A stretch of 64,000 bases of DNA from Dysidea avara (GCF_963678975.1 NC_089276.1:6287098-6351097), one strand, 5' to 3'; shown: positions 15,599 through 25,141, counted from the first letter of the stretch. The notes: generated from the sequence alone by a model not told the origin. A program made the numbers and translations.

Positions 15599-17624
15599 CA
15601 CTACACACACACACACTACACTACACACTACACTACACACACACACACTACACTACACACACACACGCGCTACACTACACACACACACTACACTACACTA
15701 CACACACACTACACTACACACACACACACACACTACACTACACACACACTACACACACACACACTACACTACACACACACACACACTACACTACACACAC
15801 ACACACACACACACGGTACTGTTTCTATTATTGTTTTATATACTACTAACAGGCTGACTACATAGTAGCAGCTCAAACTATTGAGCTATACAGTCAAATG
15901 GTGGATACTCATGGCAAATCACTAGTTACCTACATATTACAGGTATGGGCTACACACAGGCTATATGTGTATATCTTATTACTGATCATGTGTACAAAGG
16001 ATTTTGGTCATCATAGTACTAGATCCCTCAAAGAAAATAGTGCCCCCTCCCCTCCCCCAAAAAATGCTGCTGTCAAAAATAGTCATAGAAATATTTTACT
16101 CGACCTAAAATACCTTCACTGAAGAGTTTTATTGTATCTAACATTAAAAGTAAAAAAAGAGAGAGAACTCTTACAGAATTACTATTTTGTTTTAATCCTA
16201 ATTTCTAGGTGATCTTCCAGCTGGGCCACAGTCAAAGGCTAAGCGATCTTTCACACAACCTCCATTATGTGACACTAATAAACTCACAACTGGTATGTGG
16301 CTTTTGGTATCTGACAATATCCACTCTCTATGTCTTGCCTTTATCTTTCACCTTTAATTCTTCTCTTTATCATAGGACTGAAACAAATACTGCAAATACT
16401 TGAGTACTCGTTAAGATCACATGACCTAGCTCACATGATGCATTTGGAGTGCCACAATGCAGGCTATAGGGCTTATTGGCTTGTCAGAAACACACTTTAA
16501 TACAGTGTGTGTATCATTTTTATTACTTGAAAAAGCTGTTAACTACAGCATAAAACATGTCATGTAGTTTGCTCATTGCTTTGATGCCCAACCAGTTCAA
16601 AGATACGATACAGTTTGACTCATTGTATTGAGCAACACGGAGTGTTTAATTATGGGTTTGGGTTTACAAGTTAGGCTAGACTCAGCATAATTGCTAAGTT
16701 TCGACTAGTTGACAGTTACTAATTAAGTCACGAATGATCAATAAAATATTTGCTTGGGGAATGCGTGGATGATTATTACTACTTATCACGTGTCAGCCAT
16801 TGAGCAGACCACAGAACAGCACAAATAGGACAACTAGGTTAGTAACTTATATATTAACTCCAAAGTTTGTAAGCTTATTTTAATACAAAATGTTAGCATT
16901 AAAAATCCGCACCCCCAATCACAATTTTTCTGGCGCTGTGTGTAAAGCTTAATGATGTATGAACAGCATTCTAATGGCTATTAGCCCACCACTATCAATC
17001 ATCAGATACTGATGTGTAATAGGAACAGGGTGAGTACTCTGTAGATCTTTCACAAGTGTGCCTAGAGTGATATATACCACTTCTACCACGACTGTGTTGG
17101 GTTTTGCCAATACATACACCATTAGCCCTTGGGCCTGCGGCCCTCGTGCTCCGAGTGTATATATCAGCAAAATCCCTCACAGCCGTGGTAAAGGTATTAC
17201 ATTTTGTATGATAGACCTGTACATTGTGTGACTAATTTAATCCTATAGGCAATAGCAGGAGCCTCACCACGTTCACACTTAGAACCACTCACTGATGTAC
17301 TATTTAGTTTGAACAAAAACTGTATCACCCAATTGTCGGCATGGTTACAGGTATGTGTGTTCCAAATAGTGTACACTTTATAAAATGGTTAATCATTTCC
17401 AGGAGCTCCTTCAACAGGATAACTTCCCATCATCAACAGTATCCCTGATGGAGAAACAAAACTTTGCATCAGTACTTCTTAGGTACAGTGAAACAATACA
17501 TTAGTCATTAACTATCTTGTTCATGTCTTCTAGGTCTTCCAATAAGAGAGCGCTACGAGAAAAAGTTAATGAATTTGCAATACTATCTAGAGGATATCAG
17601 GGAACTGGTTATCCAGATTCCTAG
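457..17624 (+). CDS. IPO13: Importin-13-like nuclear transport receptor (5' partial, 24 exons)
   Basis: This is a karyopherin-beta/importin-13 family receptor, which carries cargo across the nuclear pore under RanGTP control. Exons with consensus GT-AG borders and matching phases: 457-549, 607-660, 956-1034, 1082-1140, 1269-1640, 5414-5494, 7056-7136, 7715-7775, 8403-8452, 8691-8789, 9428-9581, 9700-9881, 9952-10113, 10452-10553, 10935-11015, 13814-13951, 14026-14122, 15218-15270, 15325-15388, 15443-15501, 15853-15942, 17249-17350, 17403-17482, 17534-17624 (stop TAG). They encode about 827 residues; the family is about 960, so roughly the first 130 lie upstream. Family landmarks by recall are ELLTVLPEEF, DSELFDAST, GYYPVDEK, DVLFSLNKNC and a C-terminal SRGYQGTGYPDS, like the vertebrate LCRGLHGTDY end. 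Helical HEAT-type repeats run throughout. Introns range from 47 nt to about 3.8 kb, and the large ones are full of transposons. TNPO3 is the alternative, but the C-terminus favours IPO13. Confidence 0.93.
681..736. repeat. (TG)/(TGCG) microsatellite in IPO13 intron
   Basis: Alternating TG and TGCG units lie in the intron after the 607-660 exon. Confidence 0.9.
2169..2552. mobile_element. Non-autonomous hAT-like element, ends TAGAGGTGCA
   Basis: The ends are inverted copies: TAGAGGTGCATCAAT at the left and TAGAGGTGCACCAAT on the opposite strand at the right. The flanks gcattttc and catttttc look like a slightly eroded 8-bp target duplication. TAGAGGTGCACC ends are typical of animal hAT elements. 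The 384-bp body has a (TA)n run near 2341-2363 and no transposase. It sits in the IPO13 intron 1641-5413. Confidence 0.75.
2553..4232. other. IPO13 intronic sequence with no recognised feature
   Basis: AT-rich intron sequence. I see no coding similarity, no long inverted repeat and no microsatellite of note between the two hAT insertions. Confidence 0.5.
4233..5232. mobile_element. 1-kb non-autonomous hAT element with perfect 8-bp target duplication
   Basis: The element is bounded by CAGAGTTGGGGTAGTTACTT at the left and the inverse of CAGAGTTGAGGGTAACTT at the right. It is flanked on both sides by TAGACCAC (4225-4232 and 5233-5240). Both arms carry many GTAACTAGTTAC-like subterminal repeats. 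A hairpin near 4839-4871 marks the centre, and a second inverted pair of AAAATTTTGG-type sequence lies around it. There is no transposase frame. The ends and 8-bp duplication identify hAT; it lies in an IPO13 intron. Confidence 0.9.
5563..5681. repeat. Long palindrome (foldback element) in IPO13 intron
   Basis: AATAGCATGGGTAGCAGTG begins the left arm and its inverse closes the right arm. The arms, about 57 bp each, are nearly perfect around a short TTACC centre. A related single fragment (gtcagtgaaatacgggat) lies just downstream near 5846. It is probably a foldback MITE; no target duplication was resolved. Confidence 0.75.
5960..6133. mobile_element. pogo/Tigger-like MITE, ends CAGTAGACC, TA flanks
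   Basis: The element begins CAGTAGACCATGGTTTACCC and ends GAGGGTCTACTG, with TA on both sides (5958-5959, 6134-6135). It contains TTATCCGAA near the left end, as pogo/Tigger elements do. It is a diverged sibling of 12889-13102. Two copies of the dispersed TTCTATTAGAG motif lie inside at 6013 and 6045. Confidence 0.8.
9010..9330. repeat. Intronic block duplicated at 21285-21560
   Basis: The segment starting AGTTTTGGGCCCCAGTTAAG recurs with few changes downstream of the kinase-Kelch gene. There it is followed by decayed copies of the adjacent IPO13 exons. This copy sits in the intron between the 8691-8789 and 9428-9581 exons and is the likely parent locus. Confidence 0.85.
11016..11831. other. 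IPO13 intron portion without a recognised feature
   Basis: This is the first part of the 2.8-kb intron after the 10935-11015 exon. I recognise no coding similarity and no clean repeat ends in it. Confidence 0.45.
11832..12060. mobile_element. Foldback MITE, ends TAGTATATTA
   Basis: The left arm begins TAGTATATTAAAAATTAAAT and runs through AATTACAGCATAGCTCAGTG. The right arm carries the inverse of each part and ends TAATATACTA. The arms cover almost all of the 229 bp, leaving a short unpaired centre. No convincing target duplication was found, so the superfamily is unassigned. Confidence 0.75.
12145..12190. repeat. (GT)n microsatellite
   Basis: TGTGTG-rich run with TATG and TTTG interruptions in an IPO13 intron. 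Confidence 0.85.
12309..12452. mobile_element. Short MITE, ends CAGRGCCTGAAATTATGG
   Basis: The left end CAGGGCCTGAAATTATGG and the inverted right end CAGAGCCTGAAATTATGG match at 17 of 18 positions. The element is 144 bp. The ends resemble animal hAT elements, but the flanking 8-mers do not match, so the assignment is tentative. Confidence 0.65.
12543..12637. repeat. (GT)n/(GTAT)n microsatellite adjoining SINE
   Basis: GTGTGTGC, GTATGTAT and ACACACAC runs directly precede the tRNA-like SINE head. They could be the target site or the tail of an earlier insertion. Confidence 0.8.
12641..12860 (+). mobile_element. tRNA-derived SINE
   Basis: The head GGCAGCATAGCCAAGTGGCT continues to a B-box GGTTCCCGGTTTGATGC, at the spacing of a Pol III internal promoter. 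The sequence after it (tttccttgagcaagaaactt tactcacattgc, read in two parts) resembles the central domain of widespread metazoan SINEs. The element then fades into unique sequence before the Tigger-like MITE. Confidence 0.75.
12889..13102. mobile_element. pogo/Tigger-like MITE with intact inverted ends and TA flanks
   Basis: The left end is CAGTAGACCCTCGGTTATCC and the right end is its inverse, with TTCGGATAACC at the inner border. TA flanks both sides (12887-12888, 13103-13104). It has a central TTATCCGAA motif and no transposase. Two copies of the dispersed CTCTATTAGAG/TTTTATTAGAG motif lie inside. It is a better preserved relative of 5960-6133. Confidence 0.88.
13676..13712. repeat. (GT)n microsatellite
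   Basis: GTGTGTGT run about 100 bp upstream of the 13814-13951 exon. Confidence 0.85.
14123..15217. other. 1.1-kb IPO13 intron with no recognised element
   Basis: This intron separates the exon ending NIFQA from the short exon encoding MRNNPDTLRTFFYLLTR. I see no repeat ends or coding similarity, only homopolymer T near 15055. Confidence 0.5.
15533..15815. repeat. (AC)n plus CACTACACTACA minisatellite in IPO13 intron
   Basis: About 60 bp of pure AC repeat grades into alternating CACTACACTACA and ACACACAC blocks for a further 220 bp. It fills most of the intron between the 15443-15501 and 15853-15942 exons. Apparent His/Thr/Tyr-rich reading frames across it are artefacts. Confidence 0.95.
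15943..17083. other. IPO13 penultimate large intron
   Basis: No exon is needed here: TYILQ (ends 15942) joins directly to AIAGASPRSH (17249), as in the family. The sequence is AT-rich with no clear element ends. Confidence 0.55.
17084..17190. repeat. Imperfect foldback repeat in IPO13 intron
   Basis: TACCACGACTGTG at the left pairs with CACAGCCGTGGTA at the right. The inner stretch has partly paired TGTATATATCAGC-type sequence and a GGGCCTGCGGCCC loop. A similar GC-rich foldback lies near 58120-58185. Confidence 0.55.
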
Positions 17625-17723
17625 GAGTGTGTATTATGTTGTGAACTGTATAATAGTGTGACATCTTTATTATGGTAAATAATTGTGGGAAAGTGCTCAC
17701 ACTTAATTGTAATGTCTACCGCT

Positions 17724-17753
17724 AAGAGTTCATAATATATATTATGAACTCTT
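17724..17753. repeat. Perfect 30-bp palindrome 100 bp after the IPO13 stop
   Basis: AAGAGTTCATAATAT is followed at once by its inverse. It lies in the likely 3' UTR or just beyond. It could form a stem in RNA or be a small foldback remnant. Confidence 0.8.
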
Positions 17754-18205
17754 GCTACCGCACACTAGCTCTCAGTAGCCTGTGATATTTGGGCAGAGTT
17801 TTTATGTAATACAGTGGTGATTACAATGGTTTTTATGACTCCACATGCATGCAAGGCAAGAAGTACTGAACATGGTTCAACATAAGTAAAGTTGTAGTGT
17901 TTCATGGCTATCATAAGCATACACACAGACATTCAAATGTTGTTACAGTCTTATACATATTGTAATCAGTGGTGTGTCCGTGTGTGCAGCTCTTCCCTGC
18001 TGCCAAACAAGCCCATGCACAGTAGCCTGTAGCCGCAGGGTTTTCTTTGCTGAAACGTGACTATTATAACCAGTCAAATATGGGTAATATTAATTTTACA
18101 TGATATTATCACAAAATTATTTTGCATAATAATAAGCAAATTATGCCATGTGATTACAATAATGTACTTTAAATACTACAAAAGAAAAGTGCACAAGTAG
18201 TGAGG

Positions 18206-20202
18206 TCACTTAAATGTACCAATCCACATGTTAGTGGAGTACAGCCTTTGCTTGGAGCCAATAGTTCCACCCAATACAATTAGCTTATTATCAGCCACAC
18301 CCACTACTGTTGGACCACGAGTTGGTACTGGAATATTTGTTATTAGTTCCCATAAACCAGTTGAGGGGTTGAGAGCTTGCACCCCACTAGATTGGATGGT
18401 GGGATCTGATAAGGGACTTCCTCCAACTACTAACAAGAATTTTCTAGAGAGAACAACAGGGGATGAGAAATGCCATGGAGTATCAGTGACAGACTGCCAC
18501 TTTAACTGGTGAGTTGAGAGTGTCTCCAGAGAAGAAGAAAACACTTGTAAAGATGTTTGCCCCTGTGCATTAAATCCACCCAACAAGTACAGGATATTGT
18601 TCACAACAGAAGCTTGTAGTTGGAAGTGTGGTGCTGGGAGGTTGTTACAAGTATACCAACATCCATCGGTGGTGTCCAGTAGCTCAACAGCTGATATTAC
18701 TGTCCATTTACCTTTCACTTTGGCCTTTCCTCCAATAACCATTAACATGGAATGGTACCCAACAGCAGTAGCACAACTCTTGGCAAAAGGCATTTCACTG
18801 TAATCCTTCCATTGTCCAGCATCAAGAACGAGTACCTTGTCGGTGGCCTCATCATCAGTTACTAGACCCCCCACAGTGATCAGTTTATCATCCAGTACAG
18901 TCATAGCATAAGCATAATATGGTGTGATGATGGGGGAGGGGCTCCACTGGTTGGTAGATAAATTGTAAACATCTAATCTGTAGCTGACCTGGTCATCATT
19001 GACACTTCTTCCCTCAAAGCCACCACCAACATAAACTGATCCATGCAGTAACACAACAGTACATGATATTCGACCCACCAGTAGAGGAGCTAATTTATCC
19101 CATTTCACCTCCACTGGTTTACTGAAAATATCATGAATACCAACTGGTTGCTATGTGATATGATACTTCAACAAATAAAGTAACGACAATTTCTTACCTG
19201 TGCTTTAACTTCTGGTGATGTGGCAAGTTGTTCCAACTTCTCGGTCACTTGTTCTACCTGCCATGTTATGGGGTTCATGGCCACATCTGGACTCCATCCA
19301 CCATCAGTTTCTTTCATCCTCCTCATCCTCTCTGACACATCTGATATTGGAGGACGTCTGGCAGGATCATCATCAAGACACTGCTCAACTAATACTCGTA
19401 CATCAGCTGGCCATGGAGCTCCTCTCATCTTCTCTACATGTTCTTGACGTCGTTCTACTTCTGATAAAGCTATTCGTCTCCTAGTCTTAGGATCAGTCAC
19501 CACATAATGTAGTGGTTTAGGCCATTCTTGATTTACAACATGAAGTATCACTCCGCCATATGAGAATACATCAAGGGGAGGACCATACTCTGGTGTCTCC
19601 AGTAAAGCTTCCGGCCCCATAAAGTCTACTGTTCCTGGAGCACGAGTCTTTGTCTTCTTGCTGTCTGCTTCTATTACTTTGGCTACTCCTAGGTCACTGA
19701 TTTTTACCACAAACTGACTAGTCAGTAAGACATTATTGGGGGAAAGATCTCGGTGGACGATGGGAGGATTATGACTGTGCAGGTACCACAATCCTCTAGA
19801 TACATCCACTAACATAGACAACTTCACACACATCGGAATATTAGGGTACTTCCCCACCACTGACGTGAGACTCTCCTCCATCCTCTCCATCACTAGAACT
19901 GGTAATCGCGACTGTCCACCAGGATTGTATACTCCTAGGAACTGTACCACGTTTGGGTGACTAAGAGCCCCGCTCTGAATACACTCGGAAAGAAATGCTT
20001 TCTTTGTAGCTTCGAATTCTTCTGGCGTGACCCCTTGCACTAAAATGGAGTGAACTTCTTTTGCCGCGTAAACAGTTCCGCAATATTCCACCTCGAAAAC
20101 TCTTCCATACGACCCAACACCAATATCATTTCCGTTTGGCCTCACTCCAGTGAGGTAAAACCGTCTGAGAAGCTCATTCTCAAATCTACTGGCGCTGTCC
20201 AT
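18206..20202 (-). CDS. TKL-type protein kinase fused to a Kelch-repeat propeller
   Basis: There are two exons, 20202-19198 and 19150-18206, around a 47-nt intron (19151-19197). The exact acceptor restores the frame as ...VKAQ|QPVGIHDIF; the nearer AG would hit a stop. The protein is about 649 residues. Residues 1-335 are a kinase: glycine loop GVGSYGRVF, lysine in AAKEV, catalytic HRDLSPNNV, metal-binding DLG in place of DFG, and GPEAL for the APE motif, so it is probably active. The rest holds six Kelch-like blades, each with a GG pair (VGGGF, TVGG, VIGG, LLGG, VVGG, VLGG). There is no signal peptide or membrane span, so a cytoplasmic kinase with a protein-binding propeller is inferred. The kinase part is closest in style to the large TKL expansions of sponges. 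The substrate is unknown. Confidence 0.9.
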
Positions 20203-20223
20203 TTTTGATGAAAAATTTTCAAC

Positions 20224-20235
20224 TGCGCTTGCGCA
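20224..20235. promoter_or_regulatory. NRF1-like palindromic site upstream of the kinase-Kelch start
   Basis: TGCGCTTGCGCA fits the NRF1 consensus TGCGCNTGCGCA. It lies 22 bp upstream of the ATG at 20202 (minus strand), where core promoter elements of housekeeping animal genes often sit. Function is inferred from the motif alone. Confidence 0.5.
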
Positions 20236-20531
20236 TCAGTGCCGACAGTGGGTGTGGCTCATGCTTCACTTTTCCATGCAATTAAAAATCAGTTAACCAC
20301 AAAACTGTGATGAAGGCAGGAAAATTGGATGGTATGATTATGTTACATGACAATGATTTGATAGACCAACCACGTAAATGATCCTTTCCAAACATCGAGT
20401 CACCATCTCATTCTTTTCCGGCATAAAATTCTTCTGTGCTTGTGTGAGTGTCTCTTTGGTGACTCCATGGAATCTGTCCAAAGCTGAAATGATTGAGGCA
20501 TCATATAAATACCATGTGTGTACCATAATAT

Positions 20532-20902
20532 CATAGGCGGCGGAAGGGGGGGGGGGGGCTAGGGGGCTAAAGCCCCCCCTCGGTCTGCTGAGGGGGGCCT
20601 AAGCCCCCCCTCAGAATGATATCACACCGAAATTATCTTTCTTGGAGTCGGGCTGAAAACCCGTGATAAAGATCGAGATACTCTAATAGAGCAGTCACTC
20701 TAATAAAGTAGTCAGTGTGTAGCGAGCTATGAAAGGATTTTTATGTAGTTTATCAGCTAGAAATGGTAGCTGGTGAGGTGGAAAGCTCTTGTCAGTTGGT
20801 TGTGACCTTTTTTTTTTTTTTTTGGTCTCACCTTACCAAACTATAGAAATAAGTCTGGGTCAGCCCAGCCCCCCCTCATATCAACTACTTCCTCCGCCAC
20901 TG
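20532..20902. mobile_element. Non-autonomous hAT element (CATAGGCGG family), perfect 8-bp target duplication
   Basis: The left end CATAGGCGGCGGAAG pairs with the inverted right end CAGTGGCGGAGGAAG. CATAATAT flanks both sides (20524-20531, 20903-20910). The body has an internal GC-rich palindrome built of AAGCCCCCCC/GGGGGGGC blocks. Then come GATCGAGATACTCTAATAGA, a second motif copy, and a T run. It is a close relative of 42268-42643, with 31428-31718 and 23565-23871 as cousins. No coding capacity. Confidence 0.92.
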
Positions 20903-21061
20903 CATAATATAACACATTATTCTTGTTTTTCCATTCAGAATTATCTGTCAGCAGTCTATTTCGTGACTGATTTTTTACCTTCAAAGTTTTTTCAGTCACA
21001 AAAACTCTTCCCTTGAGAACAAACCACTACTGTCTTGCTTTTACATTATTCTTTCCGTTAT

Positions 21062-21110
21062 GAATGTTCTATTAGAGTACTCTCCTGACTGCTCTATTAG
21101 AATATCTCAA
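21062..21110. repeat. Free-standing pair of the dispersed CTCTATTAGAG motif
   Basis: TTCTATTAGAGTA at 21067 and GACTGCTCTATTAGAATATC at 21088 lie outside any element whose ends I can define. Confidence 0.7.
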
Positions 21111-21284
21111 TTACAATACTGGCATTTTTTCTTGCATAACTCTAAAACCCTGAACAAGTTTCCTATTACATGCACTATATTTCTGCTCTATTCCCATCTT
21201 TCTGTATATGTGTACAGCCAAACTAGATGGTCAGTATTTTTGCTACATCTCAACCACCATACATTAGGCTAGTTTTTTTTTTAG

Positions 21285-22197
21285 TTTTGGGCCCCAGTTA
21301 AGGGGCAAATAAAAAATAATCATTTCATACTCATTATGTGTCCTCCTCCACGGAAATCTTTGTTAAAAGGCAAAAGATTTATTCACTCTGAAGGAAGACC
21401 AGAGTGACTGGGCAGGTACAGCCTCGTCTAATATATACCCTAGTATGATGGATGTGATTGTGGGTTTGAGTTATAACATCATACCAACATCATGACACAT
21501 ATGTGGCTTCTCTAACACCAGTGTGTCTTTGTGTAAACTGTGACTAATTGTTGAAGCCATTTTGTGTTTGTAGTGTCAGCAGAACATCTCCTTCTCTTGT
21601 TCTGTTGTTGGGCATTCCTTTGAACTGTGCTGATTGTACTGTACATCACAGGCCAACAGCCTATTTAGCTGTTAGGTACTACTATATTTGTTGACAGTTC
21701 CATTGGCCTCACAGATGATGGGAACTTGTATAATGGTTTACTTGATTCATAGCCTTTCATTCTTTTTGTTTATTTATTGCCCCATCCTTACCACAACTGC
21801 TTTTTCACTTGTTGAGGGAGTTGTACGTGCTGTATACACATAAATGAGGTGTTAATTCTAGCATTTAGGGTGTATGCTGTTGATAGGTACCAGTACAGCA
21901 CCTTGGAAAGAATAAAGATTGTACTGAGCAGCTGTCTTGTTTCTCTGAGCAGTTGATGTATGCTTGTCGCATGAGTATTTGTGGTGTAGCATGGTTTCCA
22001 TATAGGACATAGTGTAGTAATAGCTCTATGTTCTATATACAGTATATCCATATAGTAAGCACTGGCTAATCCCAAAAAGAGAGTGCACGCAGCCATTTGT
22101 ACTAACTCTACCAACTGAACAGCTATCAGAACATCTTAACACTCTTGCTGGATCAAGAATTGAATGACTAGAACAATTAGCACAACAGCAGGTACTG
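21285..22197 (+). pseudogene. Partial, intron-containing pseudogene copy of IPO13
   Basis: The segment is collinear with 9010-10120 of the IPO13 gene: intron block (AGTTTTGGGCCCCAGTTAAG), end of the 9428-9581 exon (CCCCATCCTTACCACAACTG), end of the 9700-9881 exon (GAGCAGCTGTCTTGTTTCTC), its following intron, and most of the 9952-10113 exon through ACACTCTTGCTGGATCAAGA. Most of the first two exons is lost. Retained introns show it arose by DNA duplication, not by retrocopying. The copy lies on the other side of the kinase gene, about 12 kb from its parent and in the same orientation. Open frames across it are not genes. Confidence 0.92.
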
Positions 22198-22827
22198 ACT
22201 CCATGTAGTACTAGATAATATGTTGAGCAGTGTGTGCTGTATGTGATTGGATGCTTGCAGCATGATAGTATATAATTATGCAAAGTATTGATGTGTGTAA
22301 TGTGTAGTTATTAATAATGAATTCTTATTATGTGATAATGGATTGATGCTTCTGGCAAAGGAATAAGACACACACTGATATAATTGGACAATTCAAATAT
22401 TAAGCCACAACACACCCGGCATCAAATCATAAGTCATCTAGCTTGAACCCTGTGTAAACTAGGTCAATTTCTGAATTCAAAAATCAATGGTACAATGATG
22501 TTCCTTATTCAATCACCAATTTTGACTGTTCAATTAGAGTATTTCGCTACATAATAAGATGTGCATTTATTAGAATATGCAGTGTGTGCTGTAATAGAGT
22601 AATTGAACTGGAATTGCTGTTGTGCTAGGGAAAAGCTGTCTTTCATTTGGTCAAACTGTGTTTGATCTAACACACTTTTGATTATAATGAACAGTCCATA
22701 CTAGTTTGGATAATCCACTATAATGTAGTTCTCAGTGGAATTAATTACAGTGATAATCCCCTTTGTTTTTATTCTAATGATCTAAACTAGCTTGTAAATT
22801 CCTTACAATTGTTGTTAACTTTTACTG

Positions 22828-23360
22828 TTGACATATTTCATCATAGGAGACCTCTACTACTGCATCCAAGCATTAAAGTGGCCTACCATTCAACAGCGTC
22901 ACAACTACTTTACTATTTGTTGCATTCATGATAGTCTCTACCACAGGAATTCCTTACCATTTAGTGAACATTTTCAGTTGTCCCAAGCTCCCACAAGGTG
23001 TCACCCTCTATCTCTCCGGCCTGTGACATCGTCTATCAATTCGTTTCGTTACTCTTTCTTTGTGAACAGCCCATTTCTGTGGAATACCATACCCCATACC
23101 ATCCTGCGAATTAAACAGCCACCCTTGTTCCGTTTAGCCCTCCGTCGTTTTCTTTTTTTGAATCTTCTGTATACTTAATGTTCTTGTTTTGTTAGTATTT
23201 ATTTTTGTTCTTGTAGTAGTTTTGTTTTACAGGTGTATTTGCTTATGTCATTGTTTTTGTAATTTCTGGTGTGTATGTGCTTTTGTGGGAAGTACGCCTA
23301 CAGGCTTGTCCTTTTGTACAACCCGGTCTTTTGACAAAATTGATAATAACATAACATACT
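22828..23360 (+). mobile_element. LINE (non-LTR retrotransposon) 3' end fragment
   Basis: The translated stretch ALKWPTIQQRHNYF...RYSFFVNSPFLWNTIPH is the conserved C-terminal tail of Jockey/CR1-type reverse transcriptase proteins, about 110 residues with a stop at about 23178. Its 3' UTR (CCTACAGGCTTGTCCTTTTG) and GATAATAAC end resemble those of 32240-32945. Only this 5'-truncated piece remains, as is usual for LINE insertions. Confidence 0.8.
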
Positions 23361-23564
23361 ACAACACTACATCAAAAGTAAGAATGGCACCAAACACACA
23401 GTATGAGGCTATAGGTGCAACAAAGCATGTACCCCAATGTATAGCTGTTTCATTTAGCTAGTTAGGACAGTTTTTCCTACTGCACAACCCTACACATGAA
23501 GAACAATACATGAAGCTATCCTAGAAATAACTTGCTTGCTTAGACTACTGGAGTCTTACATTAT

Positions 23565-23871
23565 AGGCATAGCAATCCATGGGGGGGGAAGGAGGGCTGG
23601 ACCCCCCTTTCGTTTTTCTGATTGTAAAAGATCTGGATACTCTAATAGAGCAGTCAATTACTCTAATAAAGCAGTCACATTATTCAGAGAGGCAGTGCAG
23701 CAAACTATGAGGTTGTAAATAAAGATTTTAATGTGATTTATCAATGATACAATCTATATTTGGTGGAGGGCAACAGGTGTCAACCTTTTTTTTTTCTTCT
23801 TTCTTCAACACTGTGCTCTAACATACCGAGTCTAGAGCCCCTCTATCTAAAATTATCTTGCTACGCCTATG
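23565..23871. mobile_element. Diverged CATAGGCGG-family hAT-like element
   Basis: The left end TATAGGCATAGCAA pairs with the inverted right end CATAGGCGTAGCAAG. The body has GGGGGGG/CCCCCCTTT blocks, GATACTCTAATAGAGCAGTC, a second motif copy ACTCTAATAAAGCAGTC, and a T-run, in the same order as 20532-20902. The flanking target duplication is not clear. Confidence 0.7.
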
Positions 23872-23884
23872 CTTATTACTGTAC

Positions 23885-24145
23885 GTACTTTTTAACTACA
23901 TTAACTCTAGATAATATCTAGCTAAGCAGCAAGTTCTAACCTGTTCTTTGTGTGGAGCCAGAAATTTTAAAAGTAATTTTTGCATCTCACGAAATACTAA
24001 AATCGATAGTTCTGTGAAGGCAACAACCGTGCCTCCGGTTCCATGGTGGATCTAGCAATGGGATACTACAATGAACATCCCACAATGGTAGGGGGATCGA
24101 TTTGTGAAAGTTGATTTTTCGGATTGCGGACCCTACCTATGACCT
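23885..24145. repeat. Solo arm of the GGGTCCGCAATCC inverted-repeat element
   Basis: From TACTTTTTAACTACATTAAC to TTTTCGGATTGCGGACCCTA this matches each arm of the 53982-55375 element. The other arm is not seen nearby. Confidence 0.75.
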
Positions 24146-24825
24146 CATGTATTATACCATACCATTTTCTTCTGTCGGTACTCCTCAACAGCGAAGTAGG
24201 CTCTACTCCAAGCTCTATCCACACGTAATGATACTTATATTGAAAAGACTTAGAATTCTGAATATTGAACGTCTGTGGGCTGAGTAGTGGGTAAAAACTT
24301 TCTGGAATCCAATAACACCCACCACGGTGGTTAGGGGTCTTAGATACGAGTTGCCTATGCTAACTACTACAGATTCTTTTTAGAGTAGCAGTCCAATCGA
24401 AGTGTCATGACGGAGGAAAAGTGATCTGGCCATGTGAGACTAGGAGTGGCCTATAATATTATATGAAGTGGCACTTTTTAGTATACAGCACAACTCCTCA
24501 AATCACAACACCCTTAAGGCCACGGCTCCAAATAAATTCTGTTTCCTGTCCACTGCCCGCATCTGTTTGCATTATTCTGTATTCTTCTATTATTTTCTTG
24601 CATACTGTACATAACGCAGTAAAATTTAAGGGTTAGTGTCAGTGCACTATTAAGTCAGCACAAATTCATGTTTTTGCTATTCTTGCAGCTTCAAAGATGA
24701 AGGTACAAGCTGAAAACACTTTTAGGCAGTTGGCTATGGTTGTGCCCAGGTAAATAATGGCTTGAATGGCTGCCAATCTTTTGGCACAGTCACGCACACT
24801 GTTTAACCTACTCCTCAATGCTTCC

Positions 24826-25042
24826 ACACAATGACAGGAGATCCAAAAACGTTCGAGCGTAAATCGGATGGCTGCAGGTTCGAGGCTACCTAGGTCCAGT
24901 CATGGATTTTTTTCTCCTTTCTCCAACTTTTCAAACACACCTTAAGTAGCTAAAGTCTTTGAGCAGGCTGTAGGACCAGATGTCCTACAGACCTTCAGCA
25001 CTTGTGCTGTAAAGCATTAATAAATAAATTTAAAAAAAAAAA
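24826..25042 (+). mobile_element. tRNA-derived SINE with A-rich tail
   Basis: The head contains GCGTAAATCGGATGGCTGCA and the B-box GGTTCGAGGCT. The body passes through TTTGAGCAGGCTGTAGGACC and TTCAGCACTTGTGCTGTAAA to an AATAAATAAATTT plus A-run tail. The same sequence lies inverted at 53583-53790, so it is a dispersed SINE. Confidence 0.85.
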
Positions 25043-25141
25043 AATCCTTGGTCGCTCCCAAGTACGCCATGTTCTGTACTAGCAGATAACGACTCTTATC
25101 ATTTTCTGTATAAATCTGCAGCAGGGAAGCTAGGTGGTTTA

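Noticed and set aside
15487-15865. His/Thr/Tyr-repeat frames
   Set aside because: They are translations of an AC-rich microsatellite inside an IPO13 intron.
16209-16275. An open stretch with AG and GT borders in the IPO13 intron, reading VIFQLGHSQRLSDL
   Set aside because: Family alignment from memory joins TYILQ directly to AIAGASPRSH; including this piece adds unmatched residues.
19115-19140. The nearer AG acceptor for the Kelch exon of the kinase gene
   Set aside because: It puts a stop codon straight after the junction; the AG at 19151-19152 keeps the frame.
20338-20526. A 62-residue minus-strand frame upstream of the kinase gene (LDRFHGVTKETLTQ)
   Set aside because: No family recognised and no clear splice borders. 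Composition is protein-like, but evidence is too thin to list.
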